Positions 24,649 to 38,000 of a stretch of DNA of 64,000 nucleotides are shown piece by piece. Positions within the stretch are counted from its first letter, which is position 1, and each line of letters starts with the position of its first letter. Made by a program: the position numbers and the translations under genes. The DNA comes from Gossypium raimondii (Eukaryota > Streptophyta > Magnoliopsida > Malvales > Malvaceae): NCBI RefSeq assembly GCF_025698545.1, contig NC_068575.1, forward strand, positions 26,142,810 through 26,206,809, given 5' to 3'. The notes below the pieces were generated by a model that made no database searches, had not been told where the DNA came from, and was given only the letters and a program-made list of their open reading frames with translations.

Positions 24649-25758
24649 TGTAACAACCTATACCCGTCCCGATCACCGAGCTCGAGTAATAGGACATTAC
24701 CTTCTTGAAATAGCCCCTCATCTCACTATTTAAGTGTGCATTCAGTTTCGTTCAAATCGTAAACTAAGATCTAGGAGTCGGAGTGTGTAAGTGCTGTTTT
24801 TTTTTCTAGCATCGTTTTAGTTTAACTAATTTTTTTTCGAATTTGGTCGAATTCTTCTGAAGGGCATAGGTGGTTAACCCTTACTGATTTGAACTTTTAT
24901 GTTAGGAACCGATCTAAATGCTCCGGATCAACATTAACTTCCGAGGTTAGTTTAATTTCTATTCGAAGCCCTTCAAGTATGTAAGTAGTGGATTTAAAAA
25001 AATTAGATCTGATTCTTCAGTTTAATTCTTCTATTTGGCTAAACTTATAAAGGGAATTAGGGACCAATTTTAATTCATCTTTTTGTTCATCTCGTGTATA
25101 GATTAAATTGACCCAGTCTAGACTTAAGATCTAGGAGTTGCGGATTAAGCAGTAGTGCACTGATTTAGCATTAATCAAGTGTGGGTTCTAGACTGTGTGT
25201 GATTGTATAATGATCTATAATTGTATTTGGTAGTTGAAATTTTGTGCACGGCCAAATGGTCAGTGAAATTGGTAAATTGGTTGATTGAGGTAAGTAAATT
25301 AACTAAGTGGTGTGCTTATTAAATATGTTTCAGGAATTGAATTTTTGCATGACTTGAAATATGACGATTGTGATATTGAGTATTGTTGCATTGCAAGCAT
25401 GCCATTAATTGCAATTGAATTGATTGAAGCATTAAAGTATGTCATCCTTATTAATATATGGAAAGTATGATAAGAATGAATCCTTTCATTGAAAAGTAGG
25501 TCATATTGCATTGCATGGGGTAGATTTTTATGGATGACGAAGGAGTTCTGGGGTTATTGGCAGTATACCCGCAATCATTGGTTAATCAGTATACTGCATC
25601 AAAGTATTAAGAAGATTGGCAGCTTGTTTGTAGTTGATATTGGGGATTTATTTGCAACTTCAATTAGTAGTTTTAACTGTAAGATTGATATTGGTGGATC
25701 AACCACAATAAGCTTCGGCTCTAATTTTTTGGTGTTCCGTTGATAAGTTCTAGGGAAT

Positions 25759-28106
25759 TGTAACACCACAACCCCGGCCTAAACATTATGACCAGATTTG
25801 GAGATGTTACAATAAATTCAATTAAAAATCCAGGATTGAAAATATGTCATATTTACCCAAAAATCTTATTATTTGAAAAAATATCTTACTTAGATGTTTT
25901 ATAGTAAAAAACATTATTTGTTTTCATTTTCTAAAACATATAACTGTCCTGTGGAAATTCTTAGAAAGTCAAATTTTGTTAAAACACAGTTTGTTATTTT
26001 GAAATCTATTGTTTCAATGAAAAATGAACATTGTCGATAAAACATTTTAAACAGATCATGCGAAAATCGACAATAAAGTTCAAAACTAAAACAATCCAAA
26101 ATATTCAAAATGGTCCAAAATTTACAAAACATTCAAACCCAACTTTAAATAAATTAGATTTACGAAAATATTGTTATGATAGAGCTCCCGTCTCACCGAC
26201 CCGCCTAAGTCTGAAGGTTACCTAAAAGTGATAGACAAACAGAATGTAAGTTTTTGAAACTTAGTGTCCAACATATTGTACAGAAATCAAACAAGTATAG
26301 ATATCAAAAACATAATTTATCAGAGCATAACAGATGCAGATACAAATAATCCTACCCCCATCTGCTACACAACATCTCCGGCCATCCAAATACACCTCAT
26401 AGGGTATTATATACCCATCCAACCCTACACACCGCTTAGTGTCATCCTGACACTTTTCAATATACTTGCAGCTGAACTACAAGTGTATTAGGTGATTCAT
26501 CGCCGTTTATACAAACATATATATATGTGGCTGAGCCACCAAATACGACAGGTTATTACATTGCCCACACTTTCGTCACATATCAAATCCTATCCCAGTT
26601 GCAAATGCAGTACTAACAGCTATCATATATACTAACAATGTACATGCTTCAATGACAGATACTGAACATGTATAATGTTTTTCAGAATAAACATGACATA
26701 TTACAGGTTTTACCCATCTCATATTACTTCAAACATACGTATTTATATCCAATTTACACTACCAGATGCTCAAAATTTTTGTTTTAAAGCTTATTTAATA
26801 GCATACCGACCTTACGGAAGGCCTACAAAAGATCCAAACGATGTTTACGACCCTAGGGAAAAAATCAGAAATTTTGGGCCCACACGGCCCAAATAGCCTA
26901 AACTATGTTCTCATCCGATCCATCACACGGTCTATCACACAACTGTGTGTCACAAACGACTTACCATACAGCCTAGTACACGATTGTGTGGTGCCGACTA
27001 TGTAATTTTTCAGCTTTCATCATTCGCTGTTTTTCGTGGTTTTTGTTACACACCTTGATTGACTCTGATGTAATCCAAGAATCGAGTAATCCAATACCTA
27101 ATTGAAAAAAAACACAAATCAATTAACATGTTCCTTAACCTAATCTAATTACAAAATAAACAATCACAAAGGACAACCTATGCCAATTGAAGTTCCCAAC
27201 ACAACAGTAAGCGACTTACCCCCCAACAGAATAGCCGAACACCACAGAACTTAATTTGTCGGAGGATCAATAATCTCATGAATATCACCTAGAATACCTC
27301 AAGAGATTAATATGAAATAACGCATCACACACAAACCCCATCATGAACAAAAGATAAAGAAAACACACCCCTAAAATAAGAAGCAAAAATTACCAAATAA
27401 TTAAAGAACACGTTACTTACTCAAAACGGTGTAGCAAACGAATTACTCACAACCACCACAAAAATTGAAGATCACACAAGACCATGAAACAAGAAAGCAA
27501 AGGAAATTTTGAGTAAAAAGCAAAAGAAAGGAAGGAACCAAAGAAACATATTGCAATTCTTTTTTTGGAAACAAACAAAAACATAAAAAAAAAGTTAAAT
27601 GGAAATAATGGGAAAACATAGGGAATTAGGAATTTTGGCAAATAGAAAAGAAAAATAAATTAAATTAAAATAACAAAAAGAATATCAAAATAAAAATATC
27701 TTTAATTAACTAACATAATCCTAAACCAACTTGATATTCTGATAACTTATCAGATTTTCCTCACACACAAAGTTCAATTAGACCACAACCACTACATGGT
27801 CGGTTCAAATGAGAATAGAAAAAATATTTTCAATTCGCTCACGCAAGGACTTGAACACAAGACCAGAGCATGAGCTAACACATTACCATTAAACCAGCAA
27901 GCTCAGTATGATACAAGTCGAAAGAAAATAATATTTAAGCCCAACGAACAGAAATAAGGCTAAGAGTAAAAATATTTAAATTTTCCAAAAAGCAAGATTC
28001 GAACCCAAAACCCCAAACTCACAATCAAGGCCACAACCACTAAAGCAGATACTTAATTAATGGCAAAAATTAACAAAATAGTAATTCATAGTTTTGGGAC
28101 GTTACA
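25759..28106 (-). repeat. Element D 3' LTR (left copy)
   Basis: Plus-strand ends TGTAACACCACAACCCC and GGGACGTTACA. It matches 33011-37590 with the E insertion removed. Confidence 0.82.
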
Positions 28107-28141
28107 ACTCTACCCCCTAAAAGAAATTTCGGCCTTGAAAT

Positions 28142-29400
28142 TACTTGATTCAAACAGATGCAGATATTGCTATCGAATCAAATCCTTAAGTTCCCAAGTG
28201 GCTTCCTCAGTGCCATGATTCTGCCACTGAACCTTAACCAAAGGAATAGACTTCCTTCTCAAGACTTTAACTTCTCAATCCAAAATCTGAATCGACTCAT
28301 CTTCAAAGGTCAAATTAGGTCTTACCTCTATCTTTTCAAAAGATACGATATGAAATGGGTCAAACCGATATCGTTTCAACATAGAGACGTGGAACACAAC
28401 ATGAATACGATCCAACTCTGGAAGTAGCTCTAACTGATAGGGGACCAGCCCTACATGTTCTAGAACCTGATACGGCCCAATGAACTTAGAGCTCAACTTG
28501 TCCTTACGACCGAACCGTAGAACTTTCTTCAATGAAGATACCTTCAAAAAGATACAATCACCCGCATAGTACTCGATATCTCTTCTCTTTAGATCTGAAT
28601 ATGACTACTATATATCAAAAGCCACCTTACGACGATCTTGAATCAATCTAATCTTATCTTTGGTCTTAGAAACCAACTCAGGACCCAAAACTCATCGCTC
28701 ACCCAACTCAGTCCAACACAATGGAGTACGACACTTACAACAATATAGAACCTTGTAAGATGCCATTTCAATACTAGACTGGAAACTGTTATTATATCCG
28801 AACTTAGCTAATGGAAGAAACTCCTCCCAACTACCTTGGAAGTTGATCACACAACTTTATAACATGTCTTCCAGTATCTGAATCACCCATTCAGATTGTC
28901 CATCTGTTTGAGGATGGCATCCAACACTGAAATCTAATCTAGAACCGAGAGCCTCATGAAACTTACTCTAAAATTGAGAAGTGAAGAGAGGATCCCTATC
29001 AGAAATAATTGAGACCGGAATGCCATGAAGTCTAACTATCTCAGAAACATATAACTTAGCCAGTTTTTGAAGAAAGTAGTTTATCCTGATAGGAATAAAA
29101 TGGGTAGACTTGATCAAGCGATCCACGATTACCCAAATAGAATCCATCTTAGTGGGTGTTAAGGGCAACCCATTAATGAAGTCCATATGCATCCATTCTA
29201 ATTTACAAAGGGGAATCTTAATAGTTTGAAGTAAACCCGAAGGTAGTTGGTGCTCAGCCTTAACTTGCTGGTAAGTCAGACATTGAGAGACGAAATCCGT
29301 TACCTCCCGTTTTAAACTAGACCACCAGTACAACTCTCGAAGATCTCGATACATCTTATTCCTGTCAAGATGCATAACATAATGGCTACTATGCGCTTCC
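28142..29400 (-). pseudogene. Element D integrase and chromodomain-like tail
   Basis: 29375-28968 reads MHLDRNKMYRDLRELYWW, the zinc-binding/early core, then KLEWMHMDFINGLPLTP, VDRLIKSTHFIPI and ISDRDPLFTSQF: the D and D of the DDE triad. The third residue region (HPQTDGQSEWVIQ) follows near 28905. 28547-28275 gives KVLRFGRKDKLSSKFIGPY and LDRIHVVFHVSMLKRY, the GPY/F module. The end near 28250-28142 reads VKVQWQNHGTEEATWEL, a chromodomain-like close typical of chromoviruses. Stops split the frame at several points. Confidence 0.82.
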
Positions 29401-29524
29401 TGTAGAATAGATTACCTCAAATCAGAATCACTAGGCACACGAACCCAGCCTCAAAAACACAAAACCCCATCATATCATAGTTCAACCCAAAGTCAGAAGT
29501 ACTACCATCCTCAGCCTGATGGAA

Positions 29525-31072
29525 TCACAAAACCAAATAATCATCCCTCAACTGTTTAACATGAATCTGATCAACCCAAGTTGGCTTAATTTGCAACTCA
29601 GCTAACAGACTTCTATTATCAAACAGACTTAGGCAAGCAAACATCTCCCTCAAATCAGACACTACTCTACGGCTAAGAGCATCAACCACCAAACTGGTCT
29701 TACCGGGATGATACCTAATAGTGATGGCGTAGTCCTTAAGCAACTCAATCCATCTACGTCGTCTAAGGTTCAAATCCTTTTTAGTAAGGAGATACTTGAG
29801 GCTCTTGTGATCGGTGTAAATGAAACACCTTTCTCCATACAGATAATGCCTCCAGATTTTAAGACGAAGACAACCGCAGCTCACTCAAGATCATGCATGA
29901 GATATTTGCCTTCTTGTGACTTAAGTTGTTAGGATGCATAAGCCGCTACCTTACCATCTTGCATCAGAACACAACTCAAACCAACATGTGATGCATCACT
30001 ATAAACCACGAACTCCTTGTCAGATTCAAGCTGTATCAGAATAAGAGTCTGAGTTAAAATAGATTTGAGCTTTGCAAAGCTCAATTACTGCTCATCAATC
30101 CAAATAAATGTTGCGTTCTTACGCAAAAACTTAGTTAGAGGAGTTACGATAATCGAGAACTCCTCGACAAACCTCCGATAATAACCCGCTAACCCAGAAA
30201 CGCTACAGATCACAAACACATTTCTAAGTGTTTCCATTCAAGCACAACCTCAATTTTCTTAGGATCAACTTGGATCCCCTCGGTAGAAACGACATGACCC
30301 AGAAAAGTTACCTCCCTTAACCGAAATTCGTAATTGCTCAATTTAGTGTAGAGCTTCTTCTCACAAAGTATCTACAAAACTACTCTAAGATGTTCATCAT
30401 GATCATCCTCAATCTTAGAGTATACCAAAATGTCATCGATGAAGACCACTAAGAACTAATCCAAATACGTTCAGAAAACCCGGTTCATAAGGTCCACGAA
30501 TGCAGTTAAAGCATTCGTTAACCCAAAAGGCATGATTAAGAACTCGTAGTGCTCGTAACAAGTCCTAAAAGTAGTCTTATGAACATCGACCTCCTTAACC
30601 TTAAGCTGATGGTAACCAGAACATATATCTATATTGGAGAACTCAGAAGCCACAAAAAATTGATCAAAAAAGTCGTCAATTTATTCAGCTCACAGTAGTC
30701 CACACACATCCTCATTGTACCATCCTTTTTCTTTACAAACAGAATATGTGCTCCCCGTGAGGACACTCTAGGCCGAATGAAACCTTAATCGAGAAGTTCC
30801 TGAAGCTGAGCCTTTAATTCCATAGGTTTCTTTGGTGCCATGTGGTAGGGAGAAATGGACACTAAAGTTGTACCCGGTAAAAGCTCAATACAAAATTCAA
30901 CCTTCCTATCCGGAGGCAACTCCACTAACTCTTCCGGAAAAACATCCAAAAATTCCTTAACTGTACGAATATCCTCAATAGAAGAACATACAGAAGTTGA
31001 ATCACACACATAGGCTAGAAGTGCCTCACATCCTTTCTGAACTAACTTTTCGGCCATAAGATCGGAGATCAC
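29525..31072 (-). pseudogene. pol: Element D reverse transcriptase and RNase H
   Basis: 31072-30785: DVFPEELVELPPDRKVEF. 30653-30471: [18 protein letters not shown] and [19 protein letters not shown]. Near 30440-30410 the catalytic box reads VFIDDILVYSKIEDD and is intact. RNase H at 29884-29525: [42 protein letters not shown]. In-frame stops between the blocks show decay, but this copy keeps its catalytic aspartates, unlike element A. Confidence 0.83.
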
Positions 31073-31099
31073 ATTAGAGAGGTAATCTCGACACTCGCC

Positions 31100-31960
31100 A
31101 ATCGTAACTACTTCTACACCATCTTTAGATTTAAGAACCGCCTTTTTGTAGCACAGTCCAAGCTAACTCGATGCTCCACAATCCAATCCATACCTAGAAT
31201 TAAATCAAATTCCTTGAATGGCAATTCTATTAAATTAGCCAGAAACATGACCCCTTGTATCTTCAGCGGTACTCTCCTATAGATCTTATTAACCCGTACT
31301 AACTAACCCAGTTAACTGATTACAGTAACCTCACTAGAAGTGCTCTCAACAAAAGTACCCAAGTTCACAGAAACAAAACTAGCTATATAGGAATGTGGTG
31401 ATCCTATATCTATCAATGCAAAATACGGTACAGAATCAAGGAAAAACGTACTAGCGATAACATCTGCAGCGTCTCTATCCTCACGATGTCTAGCTGCACA
31501 TACCAGTGCAAGCTATCTAGCCTCAGTTTGATTAGCACCTCGGGCCAGTGCTCTTTGCCCTCAAACCATACCACTACAACCCCTAGTCAGTCCACAGCCC
31601 CTAAGTGGTTGTTGTACTGCCCTCTGCGGCTGAACCCAACATGGAGCTGGAGCTTGCACCTGATCAGAGCGTTGTGGACAATCCCTGATATGATGCTCTA
31701 TAGACTCACATCTCAAGCAAGCTCCTAACCTCCTCCAACACTCGCCCAGATAGCGCCTACCACAATCTCCACATGTCTGAACCACAATAGGAGCAACAGG
31801 GTCCTTAAACCTCCAAGGCCCATCAAATATGGTTCGTTTTTTAGGCCTCTGAATAGAACTAGAGGGCCCTGAATCCTCTTATTTTTACCCCTCTCATGGT
31901 CCCTATTTTCGCACTCACTGCGCTTAACCGTCTCAGCACTTCCTGTCTTGTCCACCGAGG
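31100..31960 (-). pseudogene. Element D zinc knuckle and protease remnant
   Basis: 31785-31690 holds a CCHC knuckle (CGDCGRRYLGECWRRLGAC and CLRCESIEHHIRDCP). The protease start ALIDIGSPHSYIA is at about 31440-31400, with the family's D-x-G-S kept, and SLDWIVEHRVSLDC-like text follows near 31170. Stops break the frame. Confidence 0.75.
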
Positions 31961-32680
31961 CAATAAAAACCTACTCCCTCTACGGAACTATTAAAACCTT
32001 GAGGTCATACCTTAACCCTTTCTCGAAGTGGATACACTTATCATAGTCTACTGACACCAACCCACGAGCATATCTGCTCAGTCTTAGAAATTTTGCCTCT
32101 TACTCAACCATGGTTCTACCTCCCTTAGTAAGGCTCATAAACTCATATCTACGAGCATCACATAACTTGCCCCCACATATTTACTCTAGAAGGCATTCTT
32201 AAAATAATCTTATATAATCTGATTAGGCTGAGTACCCTCCTCAACCATCAACCAACATTGGTATGCCTCATCGTGAAACAAAGATACTGCACCCTTCAAT
32301 TTTTGCTCAAGGGTGCAATCAATATCGTTCATGATTCTTTCTATGGCCTTCAGCCAATATTCGGCCACAATCGAGGTGACTCCAATTATGCCTCTAACCA
32401 ATTTCGTTCTGTTGGACCAGAGTCGTTTAGTTACCGACCCATGGCTCTTATATCTAAAATGGGGCCCAGTGACCCTCTCCAAAACCCTTAACATGGCTTG
32501 GGACAATGCGTCATCCCTAACCGTCTAATTCTAAGGCCTAGTATCAGTAGTAGGTGTACCCGACATTTCACTTGTAACCAAATTGGGCATCCTGCCCATC
32601 AAGGACGGTTCAGCCCGAGCCCTTCCTTGGTGCCCGCTGCACGCACGAGTACCGCATCCATGAGTTTCACGTGCACTCAT
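31961..32680 (-). pseudogene. gag: Element D gag remnant
   Basis: ATG at 32680 (MSARETHGCGTRACSG). 32506-32210 reads AMLRVLERVTGPHF, RIMNDIDCTLEQKLKGAVS, LFHDEAYQCWLMVEEGTQP, homologous to gag of A and C. It breaks at stops after TRP and after NQII. Confidence 0.78.
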
Positions 32681-34365
32681 AATTTGTTTATATACATTAC
32701 AAAGTTTTATGTATTAGTTCTGATGTTTATTAACAGATATTTTATTCTAAAAAAATTATCAGAAGAATTTATAGGGTTTTGTTACAGTCTAACAATTTCA
32801 GAGTAGCTATAATTATTTTACAGTTTCCTAAACTAAGAGTTTAACTAAGTTAGAAGTACTTACAGTTTTGGCGTCGGAGACTCAAAATTTCATAGACTTA
32901 TTTTTTAGATTAAAGCAGAAATGGGTTTTCTTCGAAAAATAATTTTCACAAAATTTTGAACTTAAAATTTCACAGCCCAAATTTTGCAACCAAGCTCTGA
33001 TATCACCAAATGTACCACCCCAACCCCAGCCTAAACGTTATAACCAAATCTGGAGATGTTACCATAAATTCGATTGAAAATCCAAGATTCGTTTATTTTG
33101 AAAATATGTCGTATCCTCATATTACCCAAAAATCTGGTTATTTGAGAACATATCTTACTTAGATGCTTTACAGTAAATGTTGTTCGTTTTCATTTTCTAA
33201 AATGTGTAGCTTTGCAATGGAAATCTGTTATTTTGATGAAAAATGAACATTGTCAAGAAAGTGTTTTAAACTGATCATGCAGAAATTGAAAATAAAGTTC
33301 AAAACCAAAACAGTCTAAAATGTTCAAAACATTCCAAAATTTACAAAAATTTCAAACCCAAATTTAAATAAATTAAATTTACGAAAATATTATTATGACC
33401 AAGCTCCCGTCGTACCAACCTGCCCAAGTCTAAGGGTTACCTGAAAGTGGTAGATAAACAGAATGTGAATTTTGAAACTCAGTGTGCAACATATTGTACA
33501 GAAATCAAACAAATGTATTTATAGGTATACAGATCAGAAACAGAATTTATCAGAGCATAACAGATACAAATACAAACAATCCTACCCCTATCTGCTACAC
33601 ACAATCTCTGACCATCCCAACGAACCACATAGGGTATTATATACCCATCCAACCCTACACAGTGCTTAATGTCGATATGACACTTTTCAGAAAACTTGCA
33701 GCTGAGCTGCCAGTGTATTAGACGATTCATCACTGTTTATAGAAACATATATATGTGGCTGAGCCACCAAATACAGCATGTTATTACACTTGTAACACCC
33801 CAAACTAAGCCTAGACGTTATGCTCGAATTTGGCGTGCCACATTGAAGTGTCTTTCGAAAAGAGAACTCGTTGGTAAAAAATTGTTTCTAAGTATATAAA
33901 AAAACCCCTTTTATTATTAATTAACCAATTAACTAGTCAAAAAATTTTTCTTGTTATCTGATATTGATTTAATAAGTTGGTCTAAAATCACGAAAGCTTT
34001 TTAAACTCTATTGTTAAAAACTCGTGTCTTTGAAAATAGTAATTATTTTAAAAATTCATTTTCTCCTAAACTAGCAGTTTAAAATAAGCAAGCAAAAGCC
34101 CATTTAAAAATTTAAACAAACTTAAAGGCCTTATTACAAAAACAAACCTAACATTTAATTTAAATTTAAAAAAGCAAGTGCAGATCAGTTGCAGTTGTGT
34201 GGTCACCTCCGAGTCCCTCGTGGCACCAAATCGCCTAAGACTAAGGATTACTTGCATAGTTGAAAGGAAAGAGTGAGTTTACGAAACTTAGTATGTAATT
34301 CCCTATCAGTCAATCAAGAACAACAAGCAAAGGATGGTCTAGGCTCGAGCCCTATTCAAGAATAA

Positions 34366-34672
34366 AGATGCAGTGTGGGCCTTAGCTCAATACAGCAACA
34401 ATGTGGGCCTTAGCCCAATACAGTAACAATGTAGCCCTTAGCCCTAAATAGTATCAGTACCGTGCAATGATGCAACCCATCCCAATCCAGCCAACACACC
34501 ACTCCGTACCACCAACACACTATGTGGGGATAAAATCGACCCACCCAGCCAACACACCAATATCTTAGCAAAGCTGCCAGTAATAGAATTGTAGTAAAGC
34601 TACCAGTAACAGTATCGCAACAAAGCTACTAGCAACAGTATCGCAGCAAAGTTGCCAGTAACAGTATACTTC
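34366..34672. repeat. Two short tandem arrays in solo LTR E
   Basis: 34366-34445: about three copies of a 27-bp unit around GTGGGCCTTAGCCCAATACA. 34565-34672: about four copies of a 30-bp unit around AGCAAAGCTGCCAGTAACAG. Confidence 0.75.
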
Positions 34673-34796
34673 CTCCATAACAGTATCCCAGCCCCATGCA
34701 GTATGTCATGTCATGAATCATACGTGTATGCAGAATGTCATACACATCATAGAACAAAACAATCATACATAACTAAGGCCATATAGTCATTTCATC

Positions 34797-35010
34797 TCCT
34801 AGGGGTATAATAGTCATTTTACCTTATGGGGGTATTTCGGTCATTTCACCCTTCGAGGTATTTTAGTCATTTTACCCTATGGAGTAATTTGGTCATTTCT
34901 CCCATCGAGGGTATTTCTGTTATTTCACCCTTTGGGGGTATTTCGGTCAATTTACCCTGTAGGGGTATTTCAGTCATTTTACCTATCGGGGGTATTTCAG
35001 TCATTTTCCC
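34797..35010. repeat. 27-bp tandem array in solo LTR E
   Basis: Eight imperfect copies of GGGGGTATTTCGGTCATTTTACCCT, spaced 26-28 bp. Because the unit is close to a multiple of three it makes a repetitive open frame (GGISVI repeats) that should not be read as a protein. Confidence 0.85.
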
Positions 35011-38000
35011 ACAAATCACATGTTGGGCTTACCACTCGAGCGATCACATGCTCGTGTGGACTCAAACACTGTGTTAATTACTTTTCAGCTTTTCGCCGAT
35101 CTATGATTGTAGTGGGTGATTACACACCTGATTGTGAAGACACACCTAGATCCACGAACACCCAAAATCTCGACTAAAAAAATGGCTTAGCCCACTTATA
35201 CCACTGACGAAGGTTGACAAAAACCTTCTTGATAGATATCTGCATTGGAAATGGATTTATTAAACAAGCTTGTTTAATCATGATAACTTACAGAAATACA
35301 GCGAGCATTCGGCCTACACCAAGAATGCTAGCCCACATACCTGGCTTAGATCGAGAGAGGAGAGGAAGATTCGACAACTTGGAAACACATGAATATTCCT
35401 TCCCTCTTAAAAGAATTCAAATTGTCAGAGAATGGAATGGCGACAATCGGCTGAACCACAATCAATAAGGGAAAAGAAATAGCTCTCGATCACAAAGAAA
35501 ATAATAAGATATGGAAATCAAAGACAAAGTGAGAAGGACATTCAGCCAAAGAAAAAAAAGATGAGAGAAAAGTGATTCGGCCCGGCAGAGAAGAGAAGAG
35601 GGAAGAGAAAAGAGATTTGGCAAGGAGGGGATTCGGCCACAACAAACAAAAAGGAAAAAACAAAAGTAAAGAGAATAAAATGAAATAAATGAGCAAACCT
35701 GAGAGTAACTTCCAGTACTTGGCAAAATTCAGCACCAAAACTAAAATGCGAAACCCGAAACTCACAGAAATCGAATCAGACTGAGAGAAAATCTCTAAAA
35801 AAAACCAAAACCAAATACCTTAAGTGATAAATGATCAAATTTGGCACAACCACCCTCCCAAATCAAATTCCTTGATTTCCTCCCCAAATCTTTCCCCTCA
35901 TCCCTCATTGAGTCACTCCACCTATTTCTCCTCAACTCCCTCTATGACCAGTTCAAACTCCATTTACAAGTGTTCTATTCCAACTCCACCACCTACCCAG
36001 CTCAAGCAGCAAAATAAATACTCCCATATGCAACCCAGGACTTGAACCTCAAACCTCACAGTTACACAACACGCCACATTGCCACTAGACCATAAGCTCT
36101 TTTTGTGTTATAAAACAAACACTATTATTTATAAGGCCTATATGCCAATGTCCAGATTCATTTAAGAGCAAAACTAAAAATTTTGCAAAAGCTAAGACTT
36201 GAACCCCTAACTTCTCAAACACTTCCAAACACTCCTAAATCACTTAACCATTGAAGCAAACATTCATTTATGTCACTTCCTTGCACAACTAAATATTTAT
36301 GTGTAATCTCCTAACTGTTCCCTTGTTTAAAACCTATTTCTTCTAAGCCCAAAATTTGAGATGTTACAACACTGCCCACACTTCCTCCATATTATCAAAT
36401 CTCATCCCAGATACAAATGCAGTACTAATATATATCATATATATTTACTATGCACATGCTTACAATGACAGATACCGAACATATATAACGTTTTTCAGAA
36501 TATACATGGCATAATATAGGTTTTATCCATCTCATATTACTTCAAACAGGCATATTTATATCCAATTTACACTACCAGATGATCATAATTCATGTTTTAA
36601 AGCTTATTTAATAGCATACTGACCTCACAGAAGGCCTACAATAGATCCAAACAATGTTTACGACCCTACGAAAAAAATCATAAATTTTGGGCCCTGTGTG
36701 GCCCACGCGGCCTAAATAACCCAGACCGTGTGTCTCACACTGTCCAGGACACGGCCTGTCCACCACAAAATTTCATTTTTCAGAGGATCAATCTTCTCGT
36801 GAATATCACCTAGAAGGCCTCAAGCGATTAATATGAAATAATGCATCACACATACACCCCATCATGAACAAAAGATAAAGAAAACACACCCCAAAACAAG
36901 AAGAAAAAATTACCAAATAATAAAAGAACATGTTACTTACTCAAAACGGTGTAGCAAACAAATTACTCACAACCACCACCAAAATTGAAGATCACACAAG
37001 ACCACAAAACATGAAAGTAAAAGAAATTTTAAGTAGAAAGCGAAAGAAAGGAAAGAACCAAAGAAACAAATTGTAATTCTTTTGCTGGAAACAAACAAAA
37101 ATGTAAAAAAAAAAACTAAATGGAAATAATGGGAAAACATAGGGAATTGGGAATTTTGGGAAATAAAAAAGAAAAAGAAATTAAAAAAAGAATATCAAAA
37201 TAAAAATATCTTTAATTAACTAACACAATTCCAAATCAACTTGATATTCTGATAACTTAACAGATTTTCCTTACACACAAAGTTCAATTAGACCACAACC
37301 ACTACATGGTCGATTCAAACGAGAATAGCAAGGATTCGACACAAGACCAAAACATGAGCTAACACCTTACCACTAAACCAGCAAGCTCATTCTAATATAG
37401 GTTAAAAAAAGTAATTTTTAAGCCTAACAAACAGAAATAAAGTTAGGAGTAAAAATAATTGAAATTTCCAAAAAGCAAGATTTGAACCTAAGACCCCAAA
37501 CACACAATCAAAGCCCATAACCACTAAAGCAAATACTTAATTAATGGAAAAAATTAACAAAACAAAATTTCATATTTTTGGAACTTTACTGGAACTTGTG
37601 GTGTGTAGCGGATGGTAGGGTACGACTTGCATTGTTGGATAAAGTGTGTAATGAATATGAAATTTGAGAAATTTTTTGAATTGATGCCATAGATTTTTGG
37701 TAAAACTTCTACCCGATCACTAATTGTCTTATTATTTGAAATTGTGAATATTCTCTGGTTGCCTTGTTTAGACTCACAATGAGCTCTTGAAGCTCACCCC
37801 CTTAGTTTAAACTTTTCAGGTAACCCATGAGCTTAGGACTGGATTTAGGCCTTCGGAATTCTCATCTCGAAAATTTGACTTATTTAAAGTTTTAAATTTG
37901 AATTTTAATTTTAAATTAGTTTTGGTTGGAATTAAATTTGTTTTTATTCCTTTTGGGGCTGTGGATTTTGGGGTGCATTATTTAGGTTTAATTGCATGCA

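Larger units (their letters stand above)
33791..36368. mobile_element. Solo LTR E inside element D's LTR
   Basis: Ends TGTAACACCCC and GAGATGTTACA (2578 bp), flanked by a perfect 5-bp duplication ACACT (33786-33790 and 36369-36373). No gag or pol is inside. It carries three small tandem arrays (listed separately) and an A-rich stretch near 35460-35830. Ends of gypsy LTRs are near-palindromic, so orientation is not assigned. Confidence 0.85.
25759..37590 (-). mobile_element. Element D: chromovirus (Tekay/Del-like) on the minus strand
   Basis: Left LTR 25759-28106, right LTR 33011-37590 (interrupted by solo LTR E). Flanks are GGAAT (25754-25758) and GGAAC (37591-37595), with GGAAC at the empty site near 22153. 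On the minus strand: primer-binding site (complement of CTCTGATATCACCA at 32996-33009), gag, protease, RT, RNase H, integrase, chromodomain tail, then the polypurine tract (complement of ACTCTACCCCCTAAAAG at 28107) before the 3' LTR. This is the only element in the window with a complete gag-pol order, but stops and shifts break it. Confidence 0.87.
33011..37590 (-). repeat. Element D 5' LTR (right copy), split by solo LTR E
   Basis: 33011-33790 matches 25759-26550 (for example ATCCTACCCC(C/T)ATCTGCTACAC), and 36369-37590 matches 26551-28106. About 300 bp present in the left copy (26960-27240) are absent here. Confidence 0.8.

Noticed and set aside
24649..24697. Start of a further independent LTR element
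   Set aside because: Sequence from 24697 follows the LTR of C, so this is more likely the altered start of C's 3' LTR; kept as a finding rather than a new element.
34826..35177. Open frames with GGISVI repeats
   Set aside because: They are by-products of a 27-bp tandem array in a solo LTR.
35462..35765. Minus-strand hydrophobic open frames in solo LTR E
   Set aside because: The plus strand is an A/G-rich tract; composition alone explains the long hydrophobic frames.
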